NCBI GenBank assembly: GCA_947095535.1
Contig: OX352773.1
Location: 75,038,591-75,102,590 of the forward strand
Source of the DNA: Poecilobothrus nobilitatus
Taxonomy: Eukaryota > Arthropoda > Insecta > Diptera > Dolichopodidae
Length of the DNA stretch: 64,000 nt
Direction: 5' to 3'
The notes under the pieces are model-generated. The model was not told the origin of the DNA. It saw only the letters and a list, made by a program, of their open reading frames with translations, and made no database searches. This document shows positions 58,640 through 64,000 of the stretch, in pieces (position 1 is the stretch's first letter; each line of letters opens with the position of its first letter). A program made the translations under genes and the position numbers.

Positions 58640-59945
58640 CTTTTAGAAAAACAAAACGGACGGATTATTAGCCTTCCAAATTAAAAAAGTACCTATTTTA
58701 TGAGATAAATCTAAAAAAATAACTAATATTTAGAAACAGTAAATAATCAAAGGTAGGCCAATATAGTTCTATGGATGAAAAACGTAAAAAAAGGAAATAT
58801 AGTGTTAGATTATATTAGATTTATTTAAGAGGTATAAATGACACTGCGACCTTTTGATATAGATCTATTGTGCTCCCTCTGTTACTACATGTTGTAGATT
58901 TTGCATGCACTTATAATACTTCTGTCATAAGCAGTTAAGCAACTTAGAAAATCTGACACCTCAAGACAGAAATTCCTAAAGAGAAAGGACGAATATAGCT
59001 TTCTTCATTTCTTCAGATAATGGAAAACAGCAAATTTTCTCTCTTTAGGATAGAAGGAAAAATCACTATCTAGATATAATAAAAGAACTATAGTGATTTT
59101 AATCAATAATGAAAATATGAAAAACCACCACATATATATTGCCTTACAAATTCTTTTTTATTGATAGGAATCCTAATTCCTTGTCTCAATTCTTTTCCTA
59201 AGAAAAATTAGCGCCAAAAACAAACATTCAAAAAATTACGATAATATACGTTACGCAGTTTAGATTAAAATGATTTGATAGATAGTATATTATAATATGT
59301 ACTATTAAATGAAATTTGATACGATCACTAGAATATACCAAATGAAATCGAATCGAAATATTCTAAAATAAAAATTGTAAAAATAATCTAATTTCAATAC
59401 TTATCAATATAGATTTCTATATATAATAATAACAACAAAATGTTAAGTCAGTAAGCATCTATAAAGGTTTCTTTTATAACATTGTTTTCTATACCATCTT
59501 TACCAAGTAATATGTTAAAAATGTTTTTGTTCAAAAACTTCGACTTTGGTATTTTTTTATTTTTTTTGTTTTTTTTTTTTCATTTTTCTTATTCGAATTT
59601 ATTGTATTTTATTTTGGAGGCAAATTGCCAAAAAAATAAAAAAAAAAAAAAACAACATAATAAAATCATTGAAATTGAAGATATTTTGCGCATTGCATAC
59701 GGTATTACATATTTTAAGGCTCCACATTGCCTACAATAACTACAAATATAGGAGTTTTTTTTTTTTTTTACTTTTTCTTAGATTTTTTTTCTTCTTAAAT
59801 CAAAACAGTAGAAAAAAATTAAATTTTTACTTATAATTTGTTCTTTATTTTTTTTTTATTTTTACACATTGACCTAAAAAAAAAAAAAACTAAAAAACAT
59901 TAAATATTTTATTTAATTTTTACTTTTTTATTTATTTTTTTTTTT
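58640..59945. other. AT-rich non-coding stretch
   Basis: No gene is recognised. GC is slightly higher at 58850-59000 without a credible frame. The overlapping plus-strand frames at 59482-59739 and 59546-59836 are F/K-rich shadows of homopolymers. Confidence 0.45.
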
Positions 59946-59952
59946 TTTGTAG

Positions 59953-59961
59953 AAAAAATGC
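59953..59961 (+). other. Candidate 9-nt micro-exon
   Basis: A poly(T)-rich tract ending in TTTGTAG is followed by AAAAAATGC and then a perfect GTAAGT donor at 59962-59967. Nine bases keep frame. There are no flanking exons to confirm it, and both signals could be chance in this sequence. Confidence 0.15.
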
Positions 59962-59969
59962 GTAAGTAT

Positions 59970-62900
59970 TTTTTTTTAGTTCAAAATCTAAAGATACTTC
60001 TGAATATTTCATTCTTTATTAAATTAATTTTACATTAATATCATGTATAGAGTTTGGAAATAAAATTTTATGTTAATTTGCATTTCAAAAATTAAATTTT
60101 TTTTTTTTTTTTAATTTACTATTAAATTTACATAATAAATTATTTTAATGTTAATAAATGCATCATGGCACACGACATTTTTTTAAAGGAAAATCAAGTA
60201 AAAATTTTCTTTTTAAAAATAATTTGATTCAGTTTTATCTGTACTGTCATCCTTTCTTCTGTTAAAGAATGGTAAAGAATAATTCAACTGGTAAAGAATA
60301 ATTTAAAATCAAAGAAATCTTTGTTGCAATATGAATAACTTCAAATAAATTAAATATTGAATAAAAATAATAATGAATAATGAATAAGTCTTTCAGATTT
60401 AGTCCGTTTTCTTTTTAGAACGTATATTATAATATTACCACGAGCTTAGTCAAAGAATAATTTTGAGCTGAGCTCTAAAAAGTTTTCTTAACTGCTTGGT
60501 TTTGTAATCAAGGTAATTGAGATAGATTATATAGACTAGACCCACAAAACTTATAAACAAAAGTATTACTCCTTTCATATTATTTAATTATATTAGGAAT
60601 TTATTAAAAATTATAACTATTTCAAAAAAATTCCTCAAAACATTTTGCAAATAAAGAAAATTTGAGCAAAACCGCGTACGTATAGGAAAACGATGTATTT
60701 GTAAGATAGAAATGGGTCTATACAAGAATAACTAAACCTAACCAATTGAAAAATGACAATGAAAAACAAAATAATCTAAAGACATACCTACTGCAAAACT
60801 GAATTCATATTGATGATATACCTCAAGCATGATAATGATAAATTAATTTATTGACTTAATTATCAAAAACAACAAAAAAAAAAGAAAATTATTATGATAA
60901 AAATCAAATTAAAAATTTGCATCACAAAAATATACCCTAACGTGTACATCTTTATATTTTAAATATTTGAATAATATATTTTAAAATATTGAAAAATTAT
61001 TTAAATAGAACAGAAGAATAGTCACAAAGTACAATTTTATCATACGTGATTAAAATTTTCATTAGAAAATTTAAATACAAAAACAGCTATAGGTAATAAA
61101 AAAAAAAATCAGAAAAAAAACCATATGGTCACTTGGAAAAATCGTTCAAAAAGAATTGGAAAAATTTAAAGAAAATAGAAGGATTTAATATCTACATAGG
61201 GTATATCGAACAAAAATATTAAAAATATCATACTACGTACACCTACAATATAAAAGGCATCTTGCAATCAGTTCTACAAAAATAATAGAATAGCAAAGAC
61301 GTGAACGTAGAAAAAGGATAATGTTAACAAAAGATCAGGTGATAGAAATAATTTTATAGTATTGTAAGCTATAACATTAAAAAAAATCGTATCCTGACTT
61401 AAGCTCTTATTCAAGAATGTTAATCAATGCAGTCTAATTAAAAAATTTATGAATTCTGTAAAATTAAGTAATTCTTGATTACAGTACAAATTATTAGTAA
61501 ACGAGGAATAAAGTAGACATTACTTAATTTTGATATATAAGAGCTTCTATAAATCTCTTTAAAAGAGTTACTATAAGTCTTAAATATTTTCATCCACAAA
61601 AAGTTCAATGATCACCATTTTTATCTTATATAATTAAATGGTTAACATTAATTCTGGAACACAATAGAGACGTAAAGAGGTTTATAGGACACACTTTTTA
61701 AAATACGTTCAATTAGTTCTACTAAAATTCCATTTTTATTTTTTTTTTTCTGCTAAATCAAAATTAAACAAAATTTAATAATTTTACTCTTTATTATTGT
61801 GATTTTTATTAAAATGGTTTAAAAAAAAAAACATTAAACAACATTTAAAACAAAAAAAAAAATCATAAACTTCTAATCTCTCTCTAAAAAATTAAAAACC
61901 TAAAGTAAAGTATATAATTGCTAAGTGTATTATAAAAATAAATGTAAACTTTAAGCTAACATTAAAATTACTTAAAATAATAATAATAAACTTAATTTAA
62001 ATAGATTTTTCTTTTTATATTTAGATTAATTATTATTCTCTACTCGTATTTATTTTTAAGTACTATTTAATCACCTACACACTTACCTAAAAATAAAGCT
62101 AATTCCGTTTGTTTTTTATTTTTTTTTTTTTTGGTTTTTGATTTCGTGTTTATATATTTTTAATTTTTTACTTTTTTAATACATATACATGCTTATCATG
62201 TACACATAATATATATATCAATACATAATTATATGTAATTTAAAAAAAATTTTGATTTCAGGTTTAGTATAATGTATCTTTAGTAATGTATAATATCTTT
62301 TTTTTACAGCTGATCTTTTAATGTTTTTCTTTTTTTTCAAATATTATTGTAAATCAATAAAAGAAAAAAAAAACAATAAACAAATACTTTTAATATATTT
62401 TTTTTAAGCTTTCTATAATATATCTTTTATCAGACATAAACACACACACACTATGTATAAACCTTGTTTTTTTTTATTGTAACTCCTCCAATCAATTATA
62501 AAATTAATAAACAAATTATTATAACATATTTTCTTTTACTATAATCAAAAACATTATTGTATTACCGTTATTTTACAATTTTCAAAAAAAAAAAAAAAAA
62601 AAGGAAAACGCAAAATAAATAAACCTTTATTAACTTCCTCGAAAAAATTACCGTTATGGTTATTGATAAATTCAAAAAAATTTTATCATTTGAATTTTTT
62701 TCTTTTTTTTTTCGACTGTGTTTTTTAAGCGTAAAACGTATTTTTACACAATATATGTAAATAATAAAAATGAAAACAATAACATCAAATAACTGTTAAA
62801 TATATACTGAAATCTCTGCGTTATTTTTGGTTTTTTTTTTTTTTGAAAATTATAAAAAATTTGTGTGTACCGTTACACACGAAAAATTAAAAAAAAATAA

Positions 62901-64000
62901 AAATGAAATTATGTTTTGAACCGATTAACACCTAGGAGGATACTCAGATATATTCTCGCCGGCAGCATCCTTTTTACTCAGATTATATTATTTTTTTGTT
63001 TGCTTTTAATACGGTACTTTTTCTTGTTTTCCATTTCTTTTTTTATTTTTTCTTTTTTTGTATTTGGTGTGTTATTTTAATCCAATTTTTGTGTAATTTT
63101 TTTTTTTTTTTTTTTGTACCACCCAAGGGCTATTTCATTCGTTCTCATCTGATATTATCATACACACATTATAATATACACATGTGTCTTTGTACATGCC
63201 TCATGCATACAAAAACTAAAAGAAAATATCTATAAATATAACGGTGATTAAAATAAAAAAATGAAACATGTAAAAATGTTAAGAAAAGAGAAACAAAACA
63301 AAAAATAAAATGAAACCGTAAAAACCAAAAATGATACAACAAAAATATTTTTTTTACAAAAACAACAATTTAATGAAAAACCAAAAAAAAAAAAGACAAA
63401 CCGGAAAGAAATAGGAAAAAAAAAACAGTTACAGCTTTTTTTTCATATTTTAATTTTCTTTTACTTTTTTAATTTTGACACACACACACACACATACACA
63501 CCCATGTGTAAATGTAGTATGCACATATGTAGGTGTAACTATTTTTTTATCAATATGTATGTATAGATATATGTATTTCGAAAAAGATAATTGAAATTAA
63601 AAGCTTTAACTTTTCCAGTTATTTATTTTTAGAGTATTTTACGGTTATTATTATTAATATTAGCATAATATAATAACAACAACAAAAAGAACATTTATTG
63701 CACACACAAAAATGCAATCAACCAATTGATTTAATAAAAAGTAAAAAGAAAAAAAAAAGATGAAAAATATTTTTTATTATTGTCACAATAACAGTCGTTT
63801 TTTATTTTGTTCGATTTCAAAAGGATAATTATAAATTTAAATCTTATTCAACCACTTAAGCATACATCTGAGCTAACATATACCTATATAACTTAACATA
63901 TACCTATATAATAAACTATACCGCCTATTATAGATAATGAAACAGATTAATTAATAATTTATTTTTTTTAAATACAATGTTAAAACAAAATTATAAAACA
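59970..64000. other. Long low-complexity A/T block, no recognised mobile elements
   Basis: No gene is recognised. GGTAAAGAATAATT is duplicated near 60271-60302. Acceptor-like tracts end at about 62262 and 62309, and (AC)n lies at 63478-63494. A slightly GC-richer patch at 62920-62975 (ACACCTAGGAGGATACTCAG, then TTCTCGCCGGCAGCATCC) could be a conserved element but has no frame of note. The frame at 62996-63235 appears random. Confidence 0.45.

Noticed and set aside
59482..59836. Two overlapping plus-strand frames rich in F and K
   Set aside because: Homopolymer shadows in two frames at once; not a gene.
1..64000. CRISPR arrays, operons, bacterial promoters or integrated phage
   Set aside because: No regularly spaced direct repeats with unique spacers, no dense gene runs, no ribosome-binding pattern. 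The tandem arrays seen are head-to-tail repeats with no spacers.

Overview
The window looks like non-coding nuclear DNA from an animal, most likely an insect. It is extremely AT-rich (about four fifths A+T by eye), full of poly(A)/poly(T) runs and short microsatellites. It carries decayed Jockey-like non-LTR retrotransposon pieces, tRNA-derived SINE-like sequences, fold-back elements and MITEs of the kind found in arthropod genomes. I found no intact protein-coding gene. Nearly all open frames are chance products of low-complexity DNA or of repeats, including the arginine/proline/serine-rich frame over the GACG microsatellite and the four near-identical 72-74 residue frames at 55-57 kb. The order, and whether the window is intergenic or a very large intron, cannot be settled from the sequence alone.

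Layout. 0-0.63 kb: reverse-transcriptase (RT) relic. 1.47-3.29 kb: family A repeat expanded into a 477-bp tandem array that ends in a GACG microsatellite. 5.3-6.06 kb and 9.25-9.88 kb: long fold-back MITEs. 6.9-7.98 kb: clearest LINE relic, minus strand. 10.5-10.75 kb: SINE. 13.55-14.69 kb: second family A copy. 17.4-17.95 kb: hairpin and family C repeats. 19.4-19.76 kb: hidden RT fragment. 23.54-23.91 kb: family B relic split by a 165-bp MITE. 24.82-24.93 kb: GC-richer island behind an excellent splice-acceptor-like sequence, the best candidate for real coding DNA. 26.02-26.65 kb: family B copy ending in a long hairpin. 27-31.5 kb: tRNA-like sequences, another possible RT fragment, SINE bodies, a 15-bp minisatellite and a family C cluster. 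33.2-33.4 kb: possible micro-exon pair. 37-43.5 kb: family A and B copies. 49.67-50.86 kb: MITE and reversed family A copy. 54.74-57.09 kb: family B expanded into a 448/259-bp higher-order array. 57.25-58.06 kb: element built from 13 copies of a 17-bp motif. 58.4-58.64 kb: 120-bp tandem duplication. The rest, especially 22-23.4, 32-33, 36.5-39.2, 43.5-49.6, 51-54.7 and 59.5-64 kb, is low-complexity A/T DNA with few recognisable mobile elements.

The most informative content is the set of apparently uncharacterised repeat families. Families A and B are different in sequence, yet both expand internally into arrays of about 450-477 bp and both carry a CGGAC-type tract near one end. A family C core is shared between 14, 17, 31 and 57 kb. 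The 57.25 kb element is an unusual palindrome of iterated 17-mers. All calls are from reading the sequence; no database search was run.
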